From Myoxocephalus aenaeus (lineage: Eukaryota > Chordata > Actinopteri > Perciformes > Cottidae): a stretch of 64,000 nucleotides of DNA. The notes beneath the pieces were generated by a model that ran no database searches, was not told the origin of the DNA, and saw only the letters and a list, made by a program, of their open reading frames with translations. The translations under genes and the position numbers were made by a program. The stretch spans positions 2,339,501-2,403,500 of the forward strand of contig JBAMJR010000004.1 in the NCBI GenBank assembly GCA_038501785.1. The letters run 5' to 3'. This document shows positions 63,957-64,000 of the stretch, one piece after another (within the stretch, counting starts at the first letter, position 1; each line of letters opens with the position of its first letter).

Positions 63957-64000
63957 GTTTTAGAGTCACGTGTCTCTGTTCCACACTTTTTGCACTCCTG

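Noticed and set aside
1..64000. CRISPR arrays, operons, prokaryotic phage or plasmid signals
   Set aside because: None seen; the window is spliced vertebrate DNA throughout.

Overview
This is a stretch of vertebrate nuclear DNA, almost certainly from a ray-finned (teleost) fish. Genes are split into many short exons with GT-AG introns. The recognisable proteins are vertebrate muscle, collagen-processing and cell-biology genes. The repeats are typical of teleosts: hAT elements, L2/Rex-like LINE tails, a Ty3/gypsy element and long TG, AT and TTC microsatellites. Most exons are short, so I rebuilt the gene models by joining exons at splice signals and checking that the reading frame closes. Exon lengths sum to whole codons in every complete model.

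Layout, left to right. (1) 918-965, minus: the 48-nt first coding exon of a ryanodine receptor gene (ryr2); the rest lies off the left edge. (2) 4875-21266, minus: complete 21-exon actn2 (alpha-actinin-2, 895 aa). One of its introns holds a three-exon gene on the same strand (9602-10430) for a predicted secreted, proline- and glutamate-rich 207-aa protein that I do not recognise. (3) 22930-37331, minus: complete p4ha1 (collagen prolyl 4-hydroxylase alpha-1, 543 aa), with two mutually exclusive 71-nt exons and one GC-AG intron. Its introns hold a full-length, apparently young Ty3/gypsy element (27957-32692), a nested pair of DNA transposons and LINE tails. (4) 42715-45490, minus: styxl1-like gene (rhodanese-like plus dual-specificity phosphatase domain, 386 aa) with an intact catalytic cysteine. 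(5) 47979-50547, plus: an SLC35-like multi-pass membrane protein of about 308 aa. (6) 52698-58700, minus: complete ecd (ecdysoneless homologue, 666 aa), one intron of which carries a 1.5-kb hAT element. (7) 59868 to the right edge, plus: 5' part of fam149b1, divergent from ecd.

ryr2 and actn2 are both sarcomere/excitation-contraction genes and are neighbours in other vertebrates. p4ha1, ecd and fam149b1 are neighbours elsewhere (human 10q22). The window therefore joins two blocks that lie on different human chromosomes. The actn2-p4ha1 junction is very tight: the p4ha1 poly(A) signal is under 400 bp from the actn2 start codon. The items most worth a second look are the nested secreted-protein gene, the intact LTR element 95 bp from a regulated alternative exon, and the SLC35-like gene of unclear identity.
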